Source: Sphaerotilus microaerophilus
Lineage (GTDB): Bacteria; Pseudomonadota; Gammaproteobacteria; Burkholderiales; Burkholderiaceae_C
Length of the DNA: 64,000 bases
Reading direction: 5' to 3'
NCBI RefSeq assembly: GCF_023734135.1
Contig: NZ_AP025730.1
Location: 2,294,001-2,358,000 of the forward strand
Position numbers and translations under genes: made by a program. Below, piece after piece: positions 21,621 through 28,988 of the stretch (the first letter of the stretch is position 1; each line of letters begins with the position of its first letter). Under the pieces are notes generated by a model. It did not search any database. It had not been told where the DNA came from and saw nothing but the letters and a program-made list of their open reading frames with translations.

Positions 21621-22031
21621 ATGCTGCGCCAGATCTTCGTCAACCTGCCCGTTGCCGACCTGGCGCGCTCGCGCGCCTTCTTCGAGGCGCTGGGCCTGCA
21701 CTTCAACCCCCGTTTCACCAACGAGCACGGGGCCTGCCTGGAGATTGCCGAGAACATCTACGCGATGCTGCTGGTCAAGCCCTTCTTCCAGGGCTTCACG
21801 CCCAAGCCCATCGCCGACGCCACGCAGAGCACCGAGGTGCTGATCGCCCTGTCCTGCGACAGCGCCGCCGAGGTGGATGAACTCGTCGCCCGGGCCGTGG
21901 TCGCCGGCGCCACCACGCCGGTGGAACGCAAGGACCACGGCTTCATGGTCCAGCACGGCTTTGCCGACCTGGACGGGCACCAGTGGGAGGTGTTCTGGAT
22001 GGACATGGCGGCGGCGCCTGCCCAGATGTGA
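21621..22031 (+). CDS. VOC-superfamily protein (glyoxalase/bleomycin-resistance fold)
   Basis: A 136-residue protein with NLPVADLARSRAFFEALGL and a closing GFADLDGHQWEVFWMD, typical of the PhnB/YaeR-like VOC group. An in-frame TTG at 21612 overlaps the upstream stop codon, so either TTG 21612 or ATG 21621 is the start; both indicate coupling to the first VOC gene. Together the two form a small operon; substrates cannot be inferred. Confidence 0.8.
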   Translation: MLRQIFVNLPVADLARSRAFFEALGLHFNPRFTNEHGACLEIAENIYAMLLVKPFFQGFTPKPIADATQSTEVLIALSCDSAAEVDELVARAVVAGATTPVERKDHGFMVQHGFADLDGHQWEVFWMDMAAAPAQM

Positions 22032-22052
22032 CGCGCCTGACGCCGGGCCGGG

Positions 22053-22178
22053 TCAGCCCCTGTCCTCGTCCCTGCGCTCCCGCCGGTCGGCCTGCGCATT
22101 CTTGACCGCCTGCCTCCAGGCCCAGGCGATGGGGGCGGCGACGAGGGCGATCAGCAGGAGTTCGAGGAAGATCCACAT
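22053..22178 (-). CDS. Possible 41-residue single-pass membrane protein coupled to the PIN toxin gene
   Basis: The ATG shares its A with the TGA stop of the upstream PIN-domain gene (TGATG). The product is one hydrophobic helix (LELLLIALVAAPIAWAW) followed by a charged tail rich in Arg, Asp and Glu (ADRRERRDEDRG). The arrangement suggests translational coupling and a real product, but the gene is very short and no homologue is recognised. Confidence 0.42.
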   Translation of the reverse strand: MWIFLELLLIALVAAPIAWAWRQAVKNAQADRRERRDEDRG

Positions 22179-22630
22179 CAGCTTTGGCTGCCGCGGGCAC
22201 CGGGGACCGGCAGATCCGTGACGTCCCACGGATTGAGGAGCGGTACGCCGCTGCCGATAAAGTCGGCCACGTTGCGCGTGACCAGCGTGAAGCCGTGCTC
22301 GGATGCCGTGGCCGCGATCATGGCGTCCCGCTCCGAGCGTGGGTTGGGGACATGCAGCGCGGCGCACACCAGGGCCGCCCCTTCGCCGAACGGCAGCACG
22401 CGGCCGGCGAAGAGCTGCCGAACCGCCTCGAACCAGGTGCGCAGGTGTTCCGCCTGATTGGGGTCGCGCAGCGCCTTCAGCAAGATGCCCTGCTCGATCT
22501 CCAGGATGGTGATCGCGGACAGAAACATCTGCGCCGCTGCGACACCCGCCGCCCAGCGCTGCACACCGGGATCTGCGCCCTTCTTGCCGCGGCGCAGCTC
22601 GGAGATGACGTTGGTGTCCAGCAGGTACAT
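22178..22630 (-). CDS. PIN-domain toxin, VapC/FitB type
   Basis: The 150-residue protein begins MYLLDTNVISELRRGKKG, the typical FitB/VapC start with active-site Asp5, and continues with the acidic residues of LEIEQG and SERDAMIAATA and the final NVADFIGSG. PIN toxins are Mg-dependent RNases that cut tRNA or rRNA. It lies 11 bp downstream of a Phd/YefM-type antitoxin, so the two form a type II toxin-antitoxin module. Confidence 0.9.
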   Translation of the reverse strand: MYLLDTNVISELRRGKKGADPGVQRWAAGVAAAQMFLSAITILEIEQGILLKALRDPNQAEHLRTWFEAVRQLFAGRVLPFGEGAALVCAALHVPNPRSERDAMIAATASEHGFTLVTRNVADFIGSGVPLLNPWDVTDLPVPGARGSQS

Positions 22631-22641
22631 GACCCGTCGAC

Positions 22642-22902
22642 TCAATCGAGATCGGCCGGCTTCAACTGGATGTCGGCGGGTGCAAAGCTGAACGCTTCGG
22701 CGTCCGGCTGTGCCATCCCGTCCATCGCGTCCAGCAGACTCACCGGCGCCTGCCCGGCCAGACGGAAGTAGTCCTCCATCTTGAGCAGCGCGTACTCCGG
22801 TCGCCCCCGGTTCGTGATGAACACCGGCCCTTCCTGTGCCGCGCGCTTGGCTGCGGCGACGTCGCGGGTGAACTCGCGGCTGGAGAGGGTGTGGATGGTC
22901 AT
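22642..22902 (-). CDS. Phd/YefM-family antitoxin
   Basis: The 86-residue protein begins MTIHTLSSREFTRDVAAAKRAA with a following VFITNRGRPEYALLKMEDY, the Phd/YefM DNA-binding fold. The acidic C-terminus (DAEAFSFAPADIQLKPADLD) should wrap the PIN toxin. Antitoxins of this type bind their own promoter, which would lie in the 146-bp gap between this gene and the first IS110 copy. Confidence 0.88.
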   Translation of the reverse strand: MTIHTLSSREFTRDVAAAKRAAQEGPVFITNRGRPEYALLKMEDYFRLAGQAPVSLLDAMDGMAQPDAEAFSFAPADIQLKPADLD

Positions 22903-23134
22903 GGGGTGTTCTCTTGATTGCTTGTATGTTATGACAATCAGCGAGCGGCTTCAACGCCAATGCGGTGCTGCCAACGACGGCCCGTGCCGAGCAGAGCGAT
23001 GTGTGGGCGGTGAATGCCGCAGAATGCGCCGTGTGAGGCAAGTGCTTCGTTAATGTGGAAGACACCCAAGCGCGGACGTGTGGCTGCCTGACCTGAGGCT
23101 GGTCGGGGCCGCAAGGTCAGCAGGCAAGCGAGTC

Positions 23135-24361
23135 TCAGGTGGCGGTGGGGGTGGCGATGAAGCCGTGCTTGCGCAGCATTTTGAGCCAGCGCGGGGCGTT
23201 GCGCTGGACGTTCAGGGCCTCGTAGTCGACCTCCTTGTCTTGGTAGTGGGTGCCGTTGGCCAACATGGCGTAGACGGTACGCAGCATCTTGTGGGCCAGC
23301 GCCACGATGGACTTCTTGTGTCCCTTGCGAATGGCCAGCGCGTCGAACTTGGCCTTGAGCGCGCAGCGGGTACGCGCTGCAGCCTGGGCGAACTCGCACA
23401 GCAGCCTTCTGACCCAGGCGTTGCCCTTGCGGATGCGCCCGGTCTTGCGCTTGCCCGCGCTCTCGTTGTTGCCCGGGCAGATGCCCACCCAGCTGGCCAG
23501 CCGCTCGGCACTGCCGAAGACGTCCATGTCCGCGCCGATCTCCACCAGCAGCATCGCCGCGCCCTGGATGTCGATACCCGGCAAGGTCTGCAGCAGCTTG
23601 AGCTGCGGCTGCCAGGCGCGCAGTCCGTCCAGCAGGTATTGGTCCATGCGGGCGATGCGGGTCTCGATGTGCTCGATGTGCTGCATGATCTCCTGGGCCA
23701 CGAAGCGGTGCGCGGCGCTGAACTGCTCGGTGCTCAGGGCCTCGAACAACTCGTCCCGGCTGGCCCGAAGGCGCCCCTTTTGATCCAGCACCTCGTACAT
23801 GGCTTGGCCCGCAATGAGCGCCTTGACCATGGCGCGTGCACTGGCACCGTGGATGTCGCTGACCACCACGTTGATGCGCATGCCCGCATCTACCAGCACC
23901 TTGTGCAGCCGGTTCTTCTCGGCGCTGCACATGCCCACGAGCTTCTGCCGCTGACGCGCCACCAGACGAAGCTGGCGCAAGTCCACCGGTGGAATGAACG
24001 AGGCGCGCAACAGGCCCGCACGCGCCAGCGTGGCCAGCCACTGCGCATCGGCCATGTCGGTCTTGCGCCCGGGCACAGCTTTGACATGGCGCGCGTTGAC
24101 CACCCACGCGATGATGCCCACCGCCTCCAGCGCCGCAAACGGGCTCTTCCAGTACACCCCCGTGCTCTCCATCACCACCACCTCGGGCCGAATCTCCAGC
24201 GACCATTGCGCCAAGGCACGGCGGTCGCGTCTGAAGGCTCCGAAGTCGCGCTTGGTGACCTCCACTCGGCCATCGTCATGCTCGACCACCGCACAGGCGG
24301 TGATCTTGGCCTGGTGTACGTCCAGCGCGATCACGCGTTTGTGCATCGGGGTCAGATCCAT
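23135..24361 (-). CDS. IS110-family transposase (copy 1)
   Basis: A 408-residue recombinase. The N-terminal RuvC-like DEDD residues are Asp14 (ALDVHQAK), Glu65 (MESTGVYW), Asp102 and Asp105 (KTDMADAQ). The C-terminal Tnp20 domain has LPGIDIQGAAMLL and ICPGNNESAGKRK, where the Ser is the expected nucleophile. Start Met 24361 has a GCAGGAG site seven bases upstream; Met 24346 is an alternative. The reading frame is intact, so the protein should be active. Confidence 0.95.
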   Translation of the reverse strand: MDLTPMHKRVIALDVHQAKITACAVVEHDDGRVEVTKRDFGAFRRDRRALAQWSLEIRPEVVVMESTGVYWKSPFAALEAVGIIAWVVNARHVKAVPGRKTDMADAQWLATLARAGLLRASFIPPVDLRQLRLVARQRQKLVGMCSAEKNRLHKVLVDAGMRINVVVSDIHGASARAMVKALIAGQAMYEVLDQKGRLRASRDELFEALSTEQFSAAHRFVAQEIMQHIEHIETRIARMDQYLLDGLRAWQPQLKLLQTLPGIDIQGAAMLLVEIGADMDVFGSAERLASWVGICPGNNESAGKRKTGRIRKGNAWVRRLLCEFAQAAARTRCALKAKFDALAIRKGHKKSIVALAHKMLRTVYAMLANGTHYQDKEVDYEALNVQRNAPRWLKMLRKHGFIATPTAT

Positions 24362-24660
24362 TGCCGGGCTCCTGCAGCTTGAACAACAATCACAAGCGTG
24401 CGGGCCCGCGCAGGTGCCGCCGACCAACGGCCTGCCGGGACAAAGCCTGGCGGCTCTCTTTAATGTGGGCTGTCGGGCGCCCGGGCTCCGCAAGGAACTC
24501 AGCAGCGCCCGCAGGCAATCCTGGGTACGAGTGGTCGGCAGCGGGTCAAGTTAGCGATCGCGGTCGAGTGCCATCAAAATATTGACCGACCTCTACCCGC
24601 TCAGGCCCGCACACCCTCAGTGTCTTCCATCATCCAGGGTGACCCGCCCGGGCCATGACA
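24362..24660 (-). ncRNA. Candidate IS110 bridge RNA region (copy 1)
   Basis: The roughly 299 bp between the element's left end and the transposase start is non-coding. In IS110-group elements this is where the bridge RNA that pairs with target and donor DNA is encoded. A segment at 24460-24468 (TTAATGTGG on the plus strand) repeats the terminal sequence of the element, as a donor-guide loop would; GTTAG at 24550-24554 matches the insertion site on the right flank. Assignment rests on family knowledge plus these short matches; the RNA boundaries are not defined. Confidence 0.5.
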
Positions 24661-24746
24661 GTTAATGTGGAAGACACCCAAGCGCGGACGTGTGGCTGCC
24701 TGACCTGAGGCTGGTCGGGGCCGCAAGGTCAGCAGGCAAGCGAGTC

Positions 24747-25973
24747 TCAGGTGGCGGTGGGGGTGGCGATGAAGCCGTGCTTGCGCAGCATTTTGAGCCA
24801 GCGCGGGGCGTTGCGCTGGACGTTCAGGGCCTCGTAGTCGACCTCCTTGTCTTGGTAGTGGGTGCCGTTGGCCAACATGGCGTAGACGGTACGCAGCATC
24901 TTGTGGGCCAGCGCCACGATGGACTTCTTGTGTCCCTTGCGAATGGCCAGCGCGTCGAACTTGGCCTTGAGCGCGCAGCGGGTACGCGCTGCAGCCTGGG
25001 CGAACTCGCACAGCAGCCTTCTGACCCAGGCGTTGCCCTTGCGGATGCGCCCGGTCTTGCGCTTGCCCGCGCTCTCGTTGTTGCCCGGGCAGATGCCCAC
25101 CCAGCTGGCCAGCCGCTCGGCACTGCCGAAGACGTCCATGTCCGCGCCGATCTCCACCAGCAGCATCGCCGCGCCCTGGATGTCGATACCCGGCAAGGTC
25201 TGCAGCAGCTTGAGCTGCGGCTGCCAGGCGCGCAGTCCGTCCAGCAGGTATTGGTCCATGCGGGCGATGCGGGTCTCGATGTGCTCGATGTGCTGCATGA
25301 TCTCCTGGGCCACGAAGCGGTGCGCGGCGCTGAACTGCTCGGTGCTCAGGGCCTCGAACAACTCGTCCCGGCTGGCCCGAAGGCGCCCCTTTTGATCCAG
25401 CACCTCGTACATGGCTTGGCCCGCAATGAGCGCCTTGACCATGGCGCGTGCACTGGCACCGTGGATGTCGCTGACCACCACGTTGATGCGCATGCCCGCA
25501 TCTACCAGCACCTTGTGCAGCCGGTTCTTCTCGGCGCTGCACATGCCCACGAGCTTCTGCCGCTGACGCGCCACCAGACGAAGCTGGCGCAAGTCCACCG
25601 GTGGAATGAACGAGGCGCGCAACAGGCCCGCACGCGCCAGCGTGGCCAGCCACTGCGCATCGGCCATGTCGGTCTTGCGCCCGGGCACAGCTTTGACATG
25701 GCGCGCGTTGACCACCCACGCGATGATGCCCACCGCCTCCAGCGCCGCAAACGGGCTCTTCCAGTACACCCCCGTGCTCTCCATCACCACCACCTCGGGC
25801 CGAATCTCCAGCGACCATTGCGCCAAGGCACGGCGGTCGCGTCTGAAGGCTCCGAAGTCGCGCTTGGTGACCTCCACTCGGCCATCGTCATGCTCGACCA
25901 CCGCACAGGCGGTGATCTTGGCCTGGTGTACGTCCAGCGCGATCACGCGTTTGTGCATCGGGGTCAGATCCAT
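24747..25973 (-). CDS. IS110-family transposase (copy 2)
   Basis: The same 408 residues as copy 1, including all DEDD residues and the C-terminal Ser motif, with the same start context. The lack of differences indicates a very recent duplication or an assembly-level duplication. Confidence 0.95.
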   Translation of the reverse strand: MDLTPMHKRVIALDVHQAKITACAVVEHDDGRVEVTKRDFGAFRRDRRALAQWSLEIRPEVVVMESTGVYWKSPFAALEAVGIIAWVVNARHVKAVPGRKTDMADAQWLATLARAGLLRASFIPPVDLRQLRLVARQRQKLVGMCSAEKNRLHKVLVDAGMRINVVVSDIHGASARAMVKALIAGQAMYEVLDQKGRLRASRDELFEALSTEQFSAAHRFVAQEIMQHIEHIETRIARMDQYLLDGLRAWQPQLKLLQTLPGIDIQGAAMLLVEIGADMDVFGSAERLASWVGICPGNNESAGKRKTGRIRKGNAWVRRLLCEFAQAAARTRCALKAKFDALAIRKGHKKSIVALAHKMLRTVYAMLANGTHYQDKEVDYEALNVQRNAPRWLKMLRKHGFIATPTAT

Positions 25974-26272
25974 TGCCGGGCTCCTGCAGCTTGAACAACA
26001 ATCACAAGCGTGCGGGCCCGCGCAGGTGCCGCCGACCAACGGCCTGCCGGGACAAAGCCTGGCGGCTCTCTTTAATGTGGGCTGTCGGGCGCCCGGGCTC
26101 CGCAAGGAACTCAGCAGCGCCCGCAGGCAATCCTGGGTACGAGTGGTCGGCAGCGGGTCAAGTTAGCGATCGCGGTCGAGTGCCATCAAAATATTGACCG
26201 ACCTCTACCCGCTCAGGCCCGCACACCCTCAGTGTCTTCCATCATCCAGGGTGACCCGCCCGGGCCATGACA
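25974..26272 (-). ncRNA. Candidate IS110 bridge RNA region (copy 2)
   Basis: The same non-coding left end as in copy 1, here at the outer right boundary of the tandem pair. Unlike copy 1, its upstream neighbour is host DNA, not the end of another element, so any promoter formed at an element-element junction would be missing here. Confidence 0.45.
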
Positions 26273-26285
26273 GTTAGGAGGGGGA

Positions 26286-26501
26286 ATGAATTCTTGGCTC
26301 AGAGCCCTGTTGTTTGGATTGCTGCTCCTGCAGGCGCAGACTGGGTTCGCGCAGCTGACCTACGTCAGGAAGCACCCGGCCCAATCCGAAGCTCCTCGTC
26401 ATTCGCGGTGGCACGGTGGGGCTGAGTCAGGAACCGTTGCCCCATCTCCGGCGATAACCCCGGGAGCCCCCATGGGCCTGCCAGCATACTCTGCTGCCTG
26501 A
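26286..26501 (+). pseudogene. Short secreted ORF just downstream of the IS110 pair, possible gene remnant
   Basis: A strong ribosome-binding site (AGGAGGGGG) precedes an ATG. The 71-residue product starts with a clear Sec signal peptide (MNSWLRALLFGLLLLQAQTGFA, cleavage after FA-Q) and then a low-complexity Pro/Ser/Ala stretch without a recognisable domain. The IS110 junction (GTTA) touches the ribosome-binding site, so the promoter has been separated. It is either a small secreted protein or the 5' relic of a longer gene. Confidence 0.4.
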
Positions 26502-26526
26502 CTTGGCCTCTCGTGCCATAACCACC

Positions 26527-26952
26527 ATGAATGACCCGACCCCGCGCTGGTGCTACCGCTTCGACAACTATCGCCGTGCCTTCGGCTTGCTGCGCGAAGC
26601 CATCGAACAGGAACAACCTCTGTCCCAGCTGGAGAAGGAAGGGGTGATCCAGCGCTTCGAGTACACGATGGAGCTGGCCTGGAAGACAATGAAGGACTAC
26701 CTCGACTACGAGGGGGTCGTTCTGGAGCCGGTCACTCCGCGCAACGTGATTCGCCGGGCCTTCGAAGCCGGCGTGATCCGCCAGGGCGAGGTCTGGCAGG
26801 CGGCCCTCGATGCGCGCAACAGCATGTCGCACACCTACAACTTCGCGGTGTTCGAGCGGGTGATCGTGGACATTCGCGTCAGCTACCTCTCCGCCTTCGC
26901 GGAGCTCTACGAGTTCCTGTTCGAGCGTCGGCTCGACGCAGGCGCGGTCTGA
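26527..26952 (+). CDS. HI0074-family nucleotidyltransferase substrate-binding protein (HEPN-like)
   Basis: The 141-residue all-helical protein resembles Haemophilus HI0074 (NTase_sub_bind): RFEYTMELAWKTMKDYLDYEG, VTPRNVIRRAFEAGVI, and ARNSMSHTYNF, the latter equivalent to the HEPN R-N-x-x-x-H motif (here R-N-S-M-S-H). It ends 2 bp before a minimal nucleotidyltransferase gene. Such pairs act as HEPN-MNT toxin-antitoxin modules in which the nucleotidyltransferase modifies and silences the HEPN RNase. Confidence 0.85.
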   Translation: MNDPTPRWCYRFDNYRRAFGLLREAIEQEQPLSQLEKEGVIQRFEYTMELAWKTMKDYLDYEGVVLEPVTPRNVIRRAFEAGVIRQGEVWQAALDARNSMSHTYNFAVFERVIVDIRVSYLSAFAELYEFLFERRLDAGAV

Positions 26953-26954
26953 CG

Positions 26955-27323
26955 ATGGCGGGTGCTCTGCTGGCGGACCTGCGTTTCGGCCTGACCGCAT
27001 CACAGCGCCAGGCCGCCGTCGCAGTCCTGCAGACGGTCGTGGAGCGCATCGATCGGGTGGCGGTGTTCGGCTCTCGGGCGGAAGGCCGGCAACGTCCCAA
27101 CTCCGACTTGGATCTCGTGCTCTTTGGCCCGGTCGACGAGCGCGACTGCGATCGGTTGGGCACGCTGTTTCAGGACAGCGCGTTGCCCTTTTCCGTCGAC
27201 GTCAAGAGCTACGATTGCCTGACCTACGCCCCCCTGCGCCGCCACATCGACCAGGCCGCGCGGGCTTGGCTGGTGCGGGTCGGTGGCCGGTTGACGGAAG
27301 TTCCTGCCTCGGTGGACGCTTAG
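26955..27323 (+). CDS. Minimal nucleotidyltransferase (MNT antitoxin type)
   Basis: The 122-residue protein has the Pol-beta motif FGSRAEGRQRPNSDLDLVLFG, i.e. GS followed by D-x-D, and a third acidic residue in FSVDVKSYD. It is the partner of the HI0074-like protein. Its 3' end overlaps the convergent VWA gene by 4 bp (27320-27323), placing the two systems back to back without spare DNA. Confidence 0.87.
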   Translation: MAGALLADLRFGLTASQRQAAVAVLQTVVERIDRVAVFGSRAEGRQRPNSDLDLVLFGPVDERDCDRLGTLFQDSALPFSVDVKSYDCLTYAPLRRHIDQAARAWLVRVGGRLTEVPASVDA

Positions 27324-28975
27324 ATCAGCAGCACTTCGTCGCTGAACGAATCGGCCACCCGCTGACCGGCGCATAGCACCGAGTACACCCTGCAGTTCAG
27401 TTGCCGTTTCTGTGCCTGCAGCTGGGTCGTGAATTCGGGTCCGAGCTGGCAATCACCGTCCGAGATCATCAGCACGTCGGCCTTCAAATAGTCAGGGTGT
27501 GTTTCGATGATCTTCAGGGCGTGCTGCAGGGGGGTTTCGAAATCCGTGCCGCCGCCGAAGCCTTGCCGCAGGAAGGCGAGCAGTCCTGCTGCGTCGTTGT
27601 GCCCGTCCGTCGCGAACGTGTTGATCTGCCCACTGGCACCGAACAGGATCACGTGCAGTGAGCGGTCTTCTGCTTTCAGGATGCCGGCCACCGCCAGCAA
27701 CAGCGCTTTGGCCTTCAGCAGCGGCTCGCCCTGCATGCTGGCTGAGGTGTCGAGGCAGGCCACCACCGGGCCTGTGCGTTTCTGGCGCGCCTCGGTGGTT
27801 TCGCCGTGGGCGAACGTGCTGCCACTCAGTTCATAGGTCAGTAGACTGTTTTCCAGCAGGCGGGCGTAGAACAGGGTTTCGAGCGCGTCGTCTTCCAGAT
27901 TGATCAGCTCGCTGGGGAGCAGCCGCATCAGGTCGTTGCTGCGGTGCGTGCCGTGGACTTCGCTGCGGCTGGCCTGCGGAATGCGCGTCTGGCGTTTCAC
28001 TTCCTCGGCCACATGCTGGCGCCCCAGCTTGCGCACCAGCTCCTGAATCCTCGGATTGCTGCTGATCTGCTGCGCGAGTTTTGTGAAATCTTCGCCACCC
28101 GCCTTCAGGTCGGCATAGGAGAAATTCGCGCCCCGGCAGGCGTTCAGAAATGCCTCGGCCCTCGTATACATGTCGCTGATGTCGCCGAGGGTCTGCCGAT
28201 AGGTGGTCAGGCGCTGCAGGATCGGGGTGGGCAGAGATTCGTCGTTAATTTCCACTTCATAGGCTTTCACCTCATCGAGTTGCAGGCGCAGGTGGGCGAT
28301 GTGCTCGGGCGTCAGCGGCAGATGTCTGAGTTGGCGATGGATTTCTTCCCAGTCCGGTTCAACGGCGGGGGCTTCCTCGTGAGCGGCTCCGCTGTCCTGT
28401 TGCCAATCCCACAGGCGCCATTTGGTGGCGCCAAGCTGCTGGCGGGCGGACTTTTTGAGCGCCGCCATTGTCGGCTCCCAGGTTTCATCGAGGATCCCGG
28501 TCAACCTGTTCAATGCGCCGCTGACCATGCGCTCCAGCAGCGAGTCCTCCTCCGCCCGCTTTTCCACTTGGTTGACGCAGCGCGTCGAAAACTGGTGGCA
28601 GTTCTTGATCACCAGCCCGTAGAACGCGCGCTCGCCCAATTGGCTGGCTGCGTGCTCAGCCGCTGCGGCGTGTCCAACGGGGCCGTGCTTGTCGCAGGAC
28701 ACGTAGATCTTGCGGCCCAGTGTGCTCTTGCTGGTGAAATCTCCGGCGTTGCTGAGTTGCACGCTACTTTCCGCCAGCCCATCGACCACGATGTTTGAAA
28801 TGCGGCCGTCATCGACATGAATCCCGGAGTGCTCCACCGCCAGCCACAGATCGCAATACACGACGCTGCCCGGCACGGGCGTGACCTTCTCGCGGAAGGT
28901 GCTGTCGATGAAGTACTTGATCGGCTTGAACAGCAGCGCCGCCAGCGCCGGCAGGACCGAAAAGCGGTTCAGCAT
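27320..28975 (-). CDS. ViaA-like VWA protein with N-terminal LRAT/NlpC-like domain
   Basis: 551 residues. An N-terminal hydrophobic stretch (LPALAALLFKPIKYF) is followed by an LRAT-like papain-fold domain: EHSGIHVDDGRI with His49 and NCHQFSTRC with Cys126, matching the His and NC(E)HF positions of that fold. A helical middle has ViaA-type HGTHRSNDLMRLLPSELINL (340-360), then a VWA domain with a complete MIDAS: DTSAS (409-413), Thr477 in GGGTDF and Asp506 in ISDGDC. It is encoded 13 bp after the RavA-like ATPase, the same order as ravA-viaA. The LRAT-like part is absent from classical ViaA. Membrane attachment through the first helix is possible. Confidence 0.82.
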   Translation of the reverse strand: MLNRFSVLPALAALLFKPIKYFIDSTFREKVTPVPGSVVYCDLWLAVEHSGIHVDDGRISNIVVDGLAESSVQLSNAGDFTSKSTLGRKIYVSCDKHGPVGHAAAAEHAASQLGERAFYGLVIKNCHQFSTRCVNQVEKRAEEDSLLERMVSGALNRLTGILDETWEPTMAALKKSARQQLGATKWRLWDWQQDSGAAHEEAPAVEPDWEEIHRQLRHLPLTPEHIAHLRLQLDEVKAYEVEINDESLPTPILQRLTTYRQTLGDISDMYTRAEAFLNACRGANFSYADLKAGGEDFTKLAQQISSNPRIQELVRKLGRQHVAEEVKRQTRIPQASRSEVHGTHRSNDLMRLLPSELINLEDDALETLFYARLLENSLLTYELSGSTFAHGETTEARQKRTGPVVACLDTSASMQGEPLLKAKALLLAVAGILKAEDRSLHVILFGASGQINTFATDGHNDAAGLLAFLRQGFGGGTDFETPLQHALKIIETHPDYLKADVLMISDGDCQLGPEFTTQLQAQKRQLNCRVYSVLCAGQRVADSFSDEVLLI

Positions 28976-28988
28976 GATGTCTGCAGCC

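Larger units (their letters stand above)
23049..24660 (-). mobile_element. IS110-family insertion sequence, copy 1 of a tandem pair
   Basis: A 1,612-bp element running from GTTAATGTGG to CCATGACA. It encodes one DEDD transposase on the minus strand, has about 86 bp after the gene and about 299 bp of non-coding DNA before it, and shows no long terminal inverted repeats, all as expected for IS110 elements. A 9-bp subterminal inverted repeat (GGAAGACAC at 23057-23065, GTGTCTTCC at 24620-24628) is present. GTTA occurs at the left end, the internal junction and the right end, so the exact boundary is ambiguous by up to 4 bp. Confidence 0.9.
24661..26272 (-). mobile_element. IS110-family insertion sequence, copy 2 of a tandem pair
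   Basis: A second 1,612-bp unit directly abutting copy 1 in the same orientation. Every coding and non-coding stretch I compared is the same as in copy 1, at a constant offset of 1,612. The right end CCATGACA is followed by GTTAGGAGG, the flank. Such a head-to-tail dimer is expected from insertion of a circular element next to, or into the end of, an existing copy. Confidence 0.9.

Noticed and set aside
23078..24382. Plus-strand frames of about 430 codons in each IS110 copy
   Set aside because: They are antisense to the DEDD transposase and have no recognisable domain; identical in both copies only because the DNA is identical.
26003..26272. Second IS110 copy as a decayed or different element
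   Set aside because: All positions compared match copy 1 at a constant offset, so it is a true tandem copy (or assembly duplicate).
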